This document shows positions 53,284 through 61,866 of a DNA stretch of 64,000 nt, one piece after another. This DNA comes from GCA-002708145 sp045562755 (GTDB lineage Bacteria; Chloroflexota; Dehalococcoidia; Lucifugimonadales; Lucifugimonadaceae): NCBI GenBank assembly GCA_045562755.1, contig JBJKVF010000006.1, forward strand, positions 62,001 to 126,000. Reading direction: 5' to 3'. The notes beneath the pieces are model-generated. The model saw nothing but the letters and a program-made list of their open reading frames with translations, had not been told where the DNA came from and made no database searches. The translations under genes were made by a program, and so were the position numbers. Each line of letters opens with the position of its first letter. Position 1 is the stretch's first letter.

Positions 53284-54689
53284 TGGATACAGAGTTAATA
53301 ATAAATAATAATATTGTAAATCTTGGTTATATTTTTGCAGCAATACTTTTTATAATTGGCCTGAAGAGACTATCTTCACCTGGAACTGCTCGAAATGGAA
53401 ACAGACTAGCATCCTTAGGTATGCTAATAGCTGTTTTAGTAACAGTTTTAGGAAATAATATTTTAGGTTGGGAGTGGATAATATCCTCAATTCTTATAGC
53501 TTCAATAATTGGTGTTTTTTCAGCAAGAAAAATACAAATGACAGCTATGCCACAACTTGTAGCAATATTCAATGGATTAGGCGGTTCTGCCTCAGGCCTA
53601 ATAGCTGCAGGTGAGCTTTACAACCTTATTGAAGCTAATACAACCTTAGCAAAAGATACAACTATAACAATTATGTTATCTACTATTATTGGAAGTTTAA
53701 CATTAACAGGTAGCCTAATTGCATTTGGTAAACTTCAAGAGATAATGCCAACTAGACCATTACTGTTGCCTGGAAGAAATATACTTAATCTTTTATTGAT
53801 ATTCATTTTAATAGCTTCTTCAATTTGGTTAGTAATTGAACCTTCATATGCACCATTCATAATAGCTGCATCTATAGCATTGATTTTGGGAATTTTAATT
53901 GTCATTCCCATAGGTGGAGCTGATATGCCTGTAGTTATAGCTTTACTAAATTCATATTCTGGAATTGCCGGAGCAGCAACTGGCTTTGTACTTGAAAATA
54001 ACATACTAATTATCGCTGGATCATTGGTAGGTGCATCTGGACTAATCCTTACAAGAATTATGACTAAGGCAATGAACAGATCTTTACTAAATGTTATGCT
54101 AGGTGGATTTGGTGTTGAAAGTGGAACTAGCGCCGGAAGTAGTGAGGAAGAAACTAGACCAATAAAGTCTATACAAGCTGACGATGCAGCAACAATATTA
54201 GGATATTCTGAATCTGTAATAATTGTCCCAGGATATGGTCTAGCTGTTGCTCAAGCTCAGCATCAGGTAAGAGAGCTAGCAGATATTCTTAAGAATAGAG
54301 GTATATCTGTTAAGTATGCCATTCACCCTGTTGCAGGAAGAATGCCTGGTCATATGAACGTCCTTCTAGCTGAAGCAAACGTACCTTATGACGAATTAAA
54401 AGATTTAGATGAAATAAACTCTGAATTTCAGCGTACAGATGTTGCAATTGTTATAGGAGCAAATGATGTTACAAACCCTACTGCAAGGACTGATACTTCT
54501 AGTCCAATATATGGAATGCCTATATTAAATGTAGACCAAGCACAATCTGTAATAATGATGAAAAGATCTATGTCTTCCGGATTTGCAGGAGTTCAAAATG
54601 AGCTATTCTTTTTAGATAAAACTATGATGTTATTCGGGGATGCGAAAGACTCCGTGGAAAACATTGTAAAAGAAGTAAAAGATTTATAG
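53283..54689 (+). CDS. pntB: NAD(P) transhydrogenase beta subunit
   Basis: A 468-residue subunit. Eight to nine membrane helices carry the proton channel (about residues 1-260), and the NADP-binding domain III follows (about 300-468). Domain III has VIIVPGYGLAVAQAQHQVREL, HPVAGRMPGHMNVLLAEANVPYD and VIGANDVTNPTARTD, all diagnostic. The start overlaps pntAB by one base (TAATG). The operon probably ends here, since the convergent sugar-acid operon follows about 80 nt later with a hairpin between. Confidence 0.95.
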   Translation: MDTELIINNNIVNLGYIFAAILFIIGLKRLSSPGTARNGNRLASLGMLIAVLVTVLGNNILGWEWIISSILIASIIGVFSARKIQMTAMPQLVAIFNGLGGSASGLIAAGELYNLIEANTTLAKDTTITIMLSTIIGSLTLTGSLIAFGKLQEIMPTRPLLLPGRNILNLLLIFILIASSIWLVIEPSYAPFIIAASIALILGILIVIPIGGADMPVVIALLNSYSGIAGAATGFVLENNILIIAGSLVGASGLILTRIMTKAMNRSLLNVMLGGFGVESGTSAGSSEEETRPIKSIQADDAATILGYSESVIIVPGYGLAVAQAQHQVRELADILKNRGISVKYAIHPVAGRMPGHMNVLLAEANVPYDELKDLDEINSEFQRTDVAIVIGANDVTNPTARTDTSSPIYGMPILNVDQAQSVIMMKRSMSSGFAGVQNELFFLDKTMMLFGDAKDSVENIVKEVKDL

Positions 54690-54717
54690 AAGTCATTCTT
54701 CCCTAAGACATTTGCTG

Positions 54718-54757
54718 AAATTCCAGGCTTTTACCATGCTGGGGAATTTCCCAAAAT
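54718..54757. terminator. Imperfect hairpin between convergent pntB and SDR genes
   Basis: AAATTCCAG (54718-54726) can pair with CTGGGGAATTT (54739-54749) if two G residues bulge out. The second arm also contains the smaller palindrome GGGAATTTCCC (54742-54752). It lies between two converging genes, where a two-way terminator is expected, but no long T run follows on either strand. The end, AATTTCCCAAAAT, is shared with the palindrome after rplI (36526-36545). Confidence 0.4.
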
Positions 54758-54771
54758 CCTTATTATTTTAT

Positions 54772-55560
54772 CTAAAATGCTTCCGTCAATCTATCTGGCG
54801 GATTTCTCCATTTTTTGTTCCATAGTCCCTCGTTATGATATTTTGGTTTCCAACCTAATATATTTCTAATCTTTTGATTATTAAATTTACCATGAGGAAT
54901 ATCTGGAAGGACAAAGAAAGTTTCACAATTTGATGGCAATTTATCATCTGAAACCTCTACCGCAGACTTAATAGCTGTGCCACAATCAATCCATGAGGTT
55001 GTGTAAGGAGTCATATCATTATGGTAAACAGTATTTGATGCCTCAGGACCACTTAGATCCCAATGATGTTTCATATTGTAATATAGCAATGTAAGTACCT
55101 GAATGTCGTAATAATTACTAAATAATCTACAAACTTCTTGACCCAATGCTTTAGTATGAGCATAAAGTCTTGTACCTGATGCCGGAGGCATATCTGGGTT
55201 TAAGTTATGGTCCCATTCTTCATACTGAGGTCCAGCTAATTGATAATGAGGCCCAGTATTTATAACTCTCTTAATTTTATTTTCTTTAGCTGCCATCATC
55301 ATAGAATAATTACCCATGGTATTAACATCAAATGCTAATTTTCTATCAGGTCTTAATACAGATAAATTAATAATCATATCCATATTTTTTGAAGCGTTAA
55401 TCACACCTTGAGTATCATCAACTGATAATTTCAAAAATTCACCTTTATAGTTTGGATGAGGATCATTTATATCAGTAAGTAAAATATTATGTTTGTTTTT
55501 TAGAGCCCTAACAACCCAAGGCCCCAACATTCCATTTCCACCAAGAATTAGTAAATTCAT
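54772..55560 (-). CDS. NAD-dependent epimerase/dehydratase (extended SDR), probably a sugar dehydrogenase
   Basis: A 262-residue extended SDR. The cofactor motif is LILGGNGMLGPWVV (GxxGxxG), and the catalytic Tyr-x3-Lys is YAHTKALG. The length is shorter than sugar-nucleotide epimerases and is like uronate or other sugar dehydrogenases of the SDR group. Within this operon it would oxidise a sugar or uronate to the lactone that the SMP-30 gene upstream then opens. It is the last gene of the minus-strand operon, 4 nt after a sister SDR. Confidence 0.75.
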   Translation of the reverse strand: MNLLILGGNGMLGPWVVRALKNKHNILLTDINDPHPNYKGEFLKLSVDDTQGVINASKNMDMIINLSVLRPDRKLAFDVNTMGNYSMMMAAKENKIKRVINTGPHYQLAGPQYEEWDHNLNPDMPPASGTRLYAHTKALGQEVCRLFSNYYDIQVLTLLYYNMKHHWDLSGPEASNTVYHNDMTPYTTSWIDCGTAIKSAVEVSDDKLPSNCETFFVLPDIPHGKFNNQKIRNILGWKPKYHNEGLWNKKWRNPPDRLTEAF

Positions 55561-55564
55561 ATAC

Positions 55565-56242
55565 CTAATCTTCCTTTTCTAAAAATGTTTTCAATTTATT
55601 AGTAATAAATCTTTGATTATCACAATCAGATTGTACGTGTAAATTATTCCAGTATTCTGATATTTCTAAATTTAATGTCGATGATAAAATTCTTGACAGA
55701 TCTTCTACATATAATACAGAGGAATAGTCATTTTTTTTCTTAGGCATTATTGGCCAACCCAATCTAAGGTTAATCGCCTTAAACATATTATCTCTAGCAA
55801 ATTCCTTTAATACATACTCTGTCATATGTGCACAGAATAAATTATTATTCGTTACATCTGGAGCAGTATTCCAATTTTCGGTTATTGTTAAGTTTTCTTC
55901 AAAATCTTTATAAAATTTCAAGGTACTTAGATTAATTACTCTATCAACTCCGTGACTATTTGCAGCAATGAATAAGTTGTACATTCTTCGTGTATGAAAA
56001 TCTAAATTAAAATTTTCTTCATGCTTTTTTGTCTTGTAACTTGTAATCACAATAGCATCTATTTTATTATCAAATAAATTATTTATAGACTTATCATGAT
56101 TCATATCATTTTCAAGATGATGATTAGATATTTTTTCCGACCCTGGAAGTCCAAAAGTTGTTATTGTAAAATCCTTTTTTAAAGATTTATAAATAATTTC
56201 AGATAATTCTTCATTAAAAGCTCCTAATAAAATATTTTTCAT
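55565..56242 (-). CDS. Degenerate SDR-like protein, probably non-catalytic
   Basis: A 225-residue SDR relative. The start MKNILLGAFNEELSEIIYK aligns with the cofactor strand but lacks the GxxGxxG loop. The position of the catalytic Tyr-x3-Lys reads FCAHMTEYVLKEFA, where the Tyr and Lys are replaced by Phe and Met. NLSTLKFY keeps the active-site serine strand. It precedes the intact SDR by 4 nt, so the two may form a hetero-dimer in which this one is structural, or it may bind a ligand. It retains an open frame throughout, so it is not a pseudogene. GGAGAA lies before the ATG. Confidence 0.6.
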   Translation of the reverse strand: MKNILLGAFNEELSEIIYKSLKKDFTITTFGLPGSEKISNHHLENDMNHDKSINNLFDNKIDAIVITSYKTKKHEENFNLDFHTRRMYNLFIAANSHGVDRVINLSTLKFYKDFEENLTITENWNTAPDVTNNNLFCAHMTEYVLKEFARDNMFKAINLRLGWPIMPKKKNDYSSVLYVEDLSRILSSTLNLEISEYWNNLHVQSDCDNQRFITNKLKTFLEKED

Positions 56243-56251
56243 TTTTCTCCT

Positions 56252-57136
56252 CTAAAAGTTAAAGTCTGTAATAAATTCTTTTTTTCCTTGTATATCCAGC
56301 TTAATTCTATAGAGGTCACCTCCTCTATATAAATTATTGTCATATCCTTTAGGCTCAACTCCACTTGGTTCCGTTATAGATGCTGAAGTAATATATAACT
56401 CATTTAGATTTTCACCACCAAACATAACTGACGAGCTTTGGGTTGCAGGGAGATTAATTCTTCTTTCTTCGACACCATCTGGATCGAATCTTATTACCAT
56501 AGCCGAATGCCATATAGCTGACCAAATAAAACCTTCCGAATCAACAGTCATACCATCAGGAAGACCTAAACTCATAGGTATTTTTATTAACTCCGTTTTA
56601 TTACTGAAGGAATTTAGGTCATTATTATAGTCCCATTTGAATATCTGCCTATTAAGAGAATCCGTAGAATAAAAAGTTTTTAAGTCTGGTGAAAAACCCA
56701 TACCATTACATAGACCCAAGCCATCATCTATAATTTCAACATTACCATCTTTTTTGAAATTAAATAATGTACAAGAATCTAAATGTGCAGATCCACCAAT
56801 CAAATCTCCATTTGGAGAAGAAATAACATCATTTAGCTTAAATTTCCTTCCTTCATATGAGTCTGAAAATAACCATTTATATGTATTTTGACGATCCCAT
56901 ATTTTCACACCTTTCCAAGTAGCTATACATAATCCAGATTGTTTATTCGGTATAACACCTGCTACAAAAAAACCTTCATCTAAGAGAGTATTCAAATTTG
57001 TTTTTGGATTAAATTCCCAAAATTTTTTACCTTGAATATCTATCCAATACAAAACTTTTTTATGATAATCCCACATTGGACCTTCACCAACAAGTGCATT
57101 TTCAGAAGCTAATTTCTCGATATTGTAGATGGTCAT
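56252..57136 (-). CDS. SMP-30/gluconolactonase-family lactonase (copy 3)
   Basis: A 294-residue beta-propeller lactonase: ALVGEGPMWDYHKKVLYWIDI, LCNGMGFSPDLKTFYSTDS and LPDGMTVDSEGFIWSAIW carry the metal-binding Glu, Asn and Asp of the family. It is closer to canonical SMP-30/regucalcin and sugar lactonases than the copies at 42094 and 42998. In this operon it would open the aldonolactone made by the SDR. It follows the cupin gene by one base. Confidence 0.88.
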   Translation of the reverse strand: MTIYNIEKLASENALVGEGPMWDYHKKVLYWIDIQGKKFWEFNPKTNLNTLLDEGFFVAGVIPNKQSGLCIATWKGVKIWDRQNTYKWLFSDSYEGRKFKLNDVISSPNGDLIGGSAHLDSCTLFNFKKDGNVEIIDDGLGLCNGMGFSPDLKTFYSTDSLNRQIFKWDYNNDLNSFSNKTELIKIPMSLGLPDGMTVDSEGFIWSAIWHSAMVIRFDPDGVEERRINLPATQSSSVMFGGENLNELYITSASITEPSGVEPKGYDNNLYRGGDLYRIKLDIQGKKEFITDFNF

Positions 57137-57137
57137 A

Positions 57138-57860
57138 TTAATCTCCAGAGTTAATTATTATGTTTGTATAAATTAATTTATTGTTAGAACTATTTATTAA
57201 TTCATAATTTGATAATTTATCTAAAGAAATTATATCCCCCCTTTGTAAATTAAATTCTTGGGAATCATATTTTATTTGTAATTCCCCTTCTATAATAAAT
57301 ATCCAATGGATTTCGCCCTCAGATTCTGTCTCCATTTTTTGATTAATATTATTTATTTGTTGAGTGGTATAAACTTTACTTCTTTCATCGGAAATGACCA
57401 TAACTTTCCAATCTTTATTCTCACCATTATGTTTTATAATCTCTGATAATTTAGAATGAACTAAGTTATTAGATGTATAGTCTTGCTCTATAGGTATAAA
57501 TCTACAGGGCACTATTCCTTTAATATCATGATTACTATCAGGATGAGATATGCCTACTCTGAGATTAGTTTTACCCCTCATTGGTCTTATATCATGAGAA
57601 AATCCAGCAGGAGCCATAACTATATCACCCCACTCTGTTTCGAGTGGCTCGTATTGGCCTATTTGCCATCTTGTAGAACCATCTAATGCTATCCAAAACT
57701 CGTTAAAATCTGGATGAATATGAGGATCTGGAGGGGTACCTTCAGGTGCTACAATCCATACTGCTCTATGAGATTCATTGACTAGAACATTTTCTGCCCA
57801 TCGCTCTTCATTTTCATGTTTTGACATGATTTCATTATGTTTTATAACTTTTACTGCCAT
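57138..57860 (-). CDS. Two-domain cupin protein
   Basis: A 240-residue protein with two cupin barrels. The first (about residues 20-125) has PDPHIHPDFNEFWIALDGSTRWQIG, including a HxH metal pair and a Glu. The second (about 165-235) has GEIHWIFIIEGELQIKY. The first barrel keeps metal ligands; the second looks less complete. Cupins in sugar-acid operons serve as isomerases, dioxygenases or binding proteins; the role here is unknown. It sits between the sulfatase and lactonase genes. Confidence 0.7.
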   Translation of the reverse strand: MAVKVIKHNEIMSKHENEERWAENVLVNESHRAVWIVAPEGTPPDPHIHPDFNEFWIALDGSTRWQIGQYEPLETEWGDIVMAPAGFSHDIRPMRGKTNLRVGISHPDSNHDIKGIVPCRFIPIEQDYTSNNLVHSKLSEIIKHNGENKDWKVMVISDERSKVYTTQQINNINQKMETESEGEIHWIFIIEGELQIKYDSQEFNLQRGDIISLDKLSNYELINSSNNKLIYTNIIINSGD

Positions 57861-57871
57861 TTTACTCTCCT

Positions 57872-59239
57872 TTATACCATTCCATGAGCGACATATTCAT
57901 GATCAAGATCAGAAAAATTAGTTTTCCATTCATCTTCTATTCCTAAGATCCAATCGCTGAGTAATTTATGTAATTCATCCCTTATTTTTGGTTCACTGTC
58001 AGCAAGATTAATTTTTTCCCCTGGATCAGATTCTAAATCAGATAAATGTATTTTAGCAATAGGTGATTCATTTTCTACTAATTGACCATCTAAAACTAAT
58101 TTCCATTTACCTTTTCTAACAGCTTTTTGATTTTCCATCTCCCAAAAAATTGGTCTCTGTGGATTTTTCTCTTTATCTACAACATGTGGGATTAGACTTA
58201 TACCATCAACATTTATACCTTTTGAATCAATACCTGCAGCATCTAGAATAGTTGGAAAAACATCCATAGAAGCACAAATTTCTGAAGATACTTGACCTGG
58301 TGTGATTTTTCCAGGCCAATGCATAATAGCTGGCTCTTTAATACCACCATCAAATAGACTAAATTTATGTCCTTTTAATTTTCCAGCTGTACCACCATAA
58401 TATGGGTCTTGATTACCATCTAACCAATTTCTTGATTCTCTAGAAGGACCGTTATCAGATGTAAAAAAAGATAAAGTATTTTCTGCAAATCCTAATCTTT
58501 CCATTTCATCTTGTATCCTACCTATAGAATCATCAACTGCACTAATCATAGCAGCCATAACCTGTCTATCCCAGGGTAAATTTGGAAATCTGTCCATATA
58601 TTTTTGTGGAGCATGCATAGGATAATGAGGGGCATTAAAAGGGACGTATAAAAAGAAAGGTTTCTTATTTTTTTTCATTTCTCTCAAATATTCAATCGCT
58701 TTATCCGCTATCAATTCAGTAAAGTATTCACCATTTTTCCATATTTCAGTATTATCTTCCCATAAATCATGAGTCGGATTTAAGCTAGGACCAGGCCTAT
58801 TAGCTCCCCAATAAAATATATGTGAATAAAAATCAATACAGCCAGCAAAAAAGCCGAATGTTTTGTCAAATCCATGATTGTGAGGCCTACATTCATCCTT
58901 GAGACCTAAATGCCATTTTCCTGTTATAGCAGTTTGATAACCATTAGCTTTTAGAATAGATGAGATAGTTTTTGTTGATGATGGAAGTCCAGTTGCAGTT
59001 CGATGTCCTCTCAAAATAGATCTAACTCCCGCCCTACTTGGATATTTACCAGATAATAAAGAAGCTCTTGAAGGAGAACAAACTGGGCTATTTGAATACC
59101 AATCAGTAAATCTAATTCCATCATTTGCCATTCTATCTAAAACTGGAGTTGAAAAATCTTTTGCACCCATGCAGGATAAATCTCCATATCCCTGATCATC
59201 TGTGAAATATATCACTACATTTGGTTGGTTTTTTTTCAT
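57872..59239 (-). CDS. Sulfatase (arylsulfatase/sugar sulfatase type), no signal peptide
   Basis: A 455-residue type I sulfatase. The formylglycine site is C54-S-P-S-R58, exactly the C-x-P-x-R motif. D14 and D15 in VVIYFTDDQGYGD begin the metal site, ITGKWHLG and FFTSDNGPSRESRNW complete it. The protein starts MKKNQPNVVIYF with no signal peptide or lipobox, unlike most secreted sulfatases, so it is likely cytosolic. It would cleave a sulfate ester after uptake by the MFS transporter, whose stop it overlaps by 4 nt. It needs a formylglycine-generating or anaerobic maturase enzyme, which is not in the window. Confidence 0.88.
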   Translation of the reverse strand: MKKNQPNVVIYFTDDQGYGDLSCMGAKDFSTPVLDRMANDGIRFTDWYSNSPVCSPSRASLLSGKYPSRAGVRSILRGHRTATGLPSSTKTISSILKANGYQTAITGKWHLGLKDECRPHNHGFDKTFGFFAGCIDFYSHIFYWGANRPGPSLNPTHDLWEDNTEIWKNGEYFTELIADKAIEYLREMKKNKKPFFLYVPFNAPHYPMHAPQKYMDRFPNLPWDRQVMAAMISAVDDSIGRIQDEMERLGFAENTLSFFTSDNGPSRESRNWLDGNQDPYYGGTAGKLKGHKFSLFDGGIKEPAIMHWPGKITPGQVSSEICASMDVFPTILDAAGIDSKGINVDGISLIPHVVDKEKNPQRPIFWEMENQKAVRKGKWKLVLDGQLVENESPIAKIHLSDLESDPGEKINLADSEPKIRDELHKLLSDWILGIEDEWKTNFSDLDHEYVAHGMV

Positions 59240-60663
59240 TTGCTTTCCTCATTACTAAATTTTGTGAATATTGATAATGATAATCCACCAAAAGCAAATA
59301 GCGCTATTAAATAAAATGCATAGCGCCATCCATTTAGAAAAGATAATAAAGCATTCGGATTATTTTTTATCTCATCTAGAGGCACATCGAAACCTTCAGA
59401 AATCATAACAGCGGCAATCACAGATGCTATAACTGCTTGACCAAAAACATTTCCAAAATTTCTAGTAAGGTTTGTGAATGCCCCTATTACTCCTCTATAG
59501 CTTGATGGTACAGAGCCCATAATTGTACTACTATTTGGAACATTCCAAAGGCCCTGTGCAAATCCATTTATTATAATAGTCAGGCCTATAATTGTCATAT
59601 TTGTATTAGATTTAAAAGTTGAAAAACTTAATATAGTTAATATTAGAATGAAAAATCCAAATAGAGAAAAGGGTCTCTCGGAGAATTTATCTGATAATCT
59701 TCCTACCGACTGAGCTGCGATACCCATAAACAATGAAGAGAAAAATAGTAATATGCCAGTAGATGCTTCAGAAATACTTTTTACAGTAATTAAATATATT
59801 GGTAGAGAAATTCTTACTGCCGTTGTAGCTGAAAAACCAAGAAATCTTGCAACTACAGCACTCGTAAAAACATAATTTTTAAATAAGCGTAGTTGAAGCA
59901 TAGGATTATCAATACGTAATTCCCAAAAAATAAAAAATAAAAATAGAACTATTACTAAAAATAATAATGCATAAAACAAAAATGAGTTAGTAGGAATCTC
60001 ATAAGGATTATTTATTAAACCAATGAAAAGAATTACAAATAAACCTGATATAAAAGAACCTATCCAATCAAAACTATTTCTTTCATTACTTTTTTCACTT
60101 ACAGCATTTTCATCAATAATAATATAGCTAAATATTAGTGATATTAAAGAGGGAATAAAAGTTAGGAAAAATAAAAATTGCCAGGAATAAAACTGCAATA
60201 CTAGACCTGAAATTACAGGACCAGTAGCTGCACCAATAGAGACAGCTGTTGTTTGGCTACCTATAGCTTTGCCTCTTTCATTATTTGGAAATACAGCTAC
60301 TAGCATTGCAGTACCAACAGATTGCGCCATGGCGTTACCTACACCAGTAAGGATTCTGGAAAAAACTAAAAAACTAAAACTTGGTGAGTAGGCAGATAAT
60401 AATAATCCTATAGTAGAAATTACTAAACCGAGTATAAATACTTTTTTCCTTCCCACTATATCTGCAAATCGTCCCATTGGTAATATTAAGGCGCAGATAG
60501 TTAACCCATGAATTATAACAACAAGTGAAACTTCTTTAAGAGATTTATCAAAAGAGTAGGCTATATCTGATAGCGCAACGAAGACCATTGATACACTGGC
60601 AACGCTTGTGAATAAAGATATACCGATTGCAAGAAACACATTCCATTTATAAGCTATTTTCAA
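59236..60663 (-). CDS. MFS transporter, 14-helix (DHA2/EmrB-like) type
   Basis: A 475-residue inner-membrane permease with about 14 predicted helices. The MFS motif A is LPMGRFADIVGRKKVFILG between helices 2 and 3. A central charged loop (about 185-200) and helix pairs after it fit the DHA2 layout. Family members are usually drug exporters, but in a catabolic operon import of the substrate is also possible. It lies between a sugar-acid dehydratase and the sulfatase, so it may move the sulfated substrate or the products. The start is TTG at 60663. Confidence 0.82.
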   Translation of the reverse strand: MKIAYKWNVFLAIGISLFTSVASVSMVFVALSDIAYSFDKSLKEVSLVVIIHGLTICALILPMGRFADIVGRKKVFILGLVISTIGLLLSAYSPSFSFLVFSRILTGVGNAMAQSVGTAMLVAVFPNNERGKAIGSQTTAVSIGAATGPVISGLVLQFYSWQFLFFLTFIPSLISLIFSYIIIDENAVSEKSNERNSFDWIGSFISGLFVILFIGLINNPYEIPTNSFLFYALLFLVIVLFLFFIFWELRIDNPMLQLRLFKNYVFTSAVVARFLGFSATTAVRISLPIYLITVKSISEASTGILLFFSSLFMGIAAQSVGRLSDKFSERPFSLFGFFILILTILSFSTFKSNTNMTIIGLTIIINGFAQGLWNVPNSSTIMGSVPSSYRGVIGAFTNLTRNFGNVFGQAVIASVIAAVMISEGFDVPLDEIKNNPNALLSFLNGWRYAFYLIALFAFGGLSLSIFTKFSNEESK

Positions 60664-60668
60664 AAAAA

Positions 60669-61865
60669 CTACTTTGCTCTATTTTCAACCCAATTCAAAT
60701 CAAATTCAAAACCAAAACCAGGTGCATCAGATGGTTTAACATATCCATCCTTTATTGTTGGAGTGCCCGGCAATCTAACCATTTCTTCTAATGGTACACC
60801 TGGAGGTGAAACCCCCTCTGATCTTTCGGCCCATGTGACAGCGGGCATAGCATAAGCTAAATGTTGTCCATACGGATAGTTAGAGCTAGCATGGGGTATT
60901 ACAGTTAGCCCATGAGCTTGTGCAATATTACAGATTTTAATACCAGCAGTTAATCCGCCAACCCAATTTAGGTCTGGTTGAAAAATATCTACCAATCCTT
61001 TACTTGCTGCAAATGCAAAAGGATGAGTTGAGTACCAGTGTTCTCCAGTTGCAAGAGTTTGATATGGTATTCTATTTCTAAAATTAAAATAACTTTCTGT
61101 ACTTTCTGGGATCATATAATCTTCAAGCCACTTAATTTTATAAGGTCTTAAAGCCTCTACCAATCTAGTTGCGTAATCTACATCTAATGACATCCACGCA
61201 TCAAGAGCTATTTCAACATTGTTACCTACTTGTTCTCTTGTCTGAGCCACTAGTTCAACTGTTTTATTTATACCATTCAAGCCGGTTTCGGAACCTTCAC
61301 GTAAAAATAATTTCACAGCCTTGAAGCCAAGCTCCAAAAACCAATCTATTGAATTTTTAGTTCCATATGAAAAATCAGTATTACTAGCATATACAAAAAT
61401 TTTATCTTTTTGAGGCCCCCCAATTAACTCATAAACTGGAGTTTTCAGTATTTTGCCTTTCAGATCCCATAAAGCATTATCAATAGCACTAATTGCATAA
61501 CTAGGTAATCCTGCAGTACCATAAAAAGCAGTAGATTTTTGCATCATATCCCATATTTTTTCAGTCGCCATAACATTTTCACCTTCAACCAATTTTGCAA
61601 GATGATTATTAATAATTGGCATAGTTAATTGGCTTAATATAGTTGTTCCAAAACCCCATGTTCCGTCTTCAGCTGTGACTATACATCCAAGTCTTTTTTC
61701 CTCTAATGACCAATCAGATCTTTTTAGTTGAGAATATTTATGCATAGGCGAGGTAAATCCGTCATAATTTCTTCCAAATTCTGATTTTATTTTTTCAAAT
61801 CTTGGTTTTGACTTAATATTTGGCGTTAAGTCGATTTCAAAAGCCTTAACAGAAACAATTTTCAA
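60669..61865 (-). CDS. Enolase-superfamily dehydratase, L-rhamnonate dehydratase-like
   Basis: A 398-residue mandelate-racemase-group enzyme. Metal ligands are D222 (LDAWMS), E248 (WLEDYM) and E275 (TGEHWY); the general base is H325 in VIPHASS. The N-terminal GFTSPMHKY segment and the DAWMSLDVDYATRLVEAL block closely resemble L-rhamnonate dehydratase (RhmD), so it probably dehydrates a 6-deoxy or other aldonic acid to the 2-keto-3-deoxy acid. The TTG start at 61865 is supported by GAGGAG a few bases upstream, inside the tail of the preceding gene. It is next to a second dehydratase of a different subgroup. Confidence 0.82.
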   Translation of the reverse strand: MKIVSVKAFEIDLTPNIKSKPRFEKIKSEFGRNYDGFTSPMHKYSQLKRSDWSLEEKRLGCIVTAEDGTWGFGTTILSQLTMPIINNHLAKLVEGENVMATEKIWDMMQKSTAFYGTAGLPSYAISAIDNALWDLKGKILKTPVYELIGGPQKDKIFVYASNTDFSYGTKNSIDWFLELGFKAVKLFLREGSETGLNGINKTVELVAQTREQVGNNVEIALDAWMSLDVDYATRLVEALRPYKIKWLEDYMIPESTESYFNFRNRIPYQTLATGEHWYSTHPFAFAASKGLVDIFQPDLNWVGGLTAGIKICNIAQAHGLTVIPHASSNYPYGQHLAYAMPAVTWAERSEGVSPPGVPLEEMVRLPGTPTIKDGYVKPSDAPGFGFEFDLNWVENRAK

Positions 61866-61866
61866 T

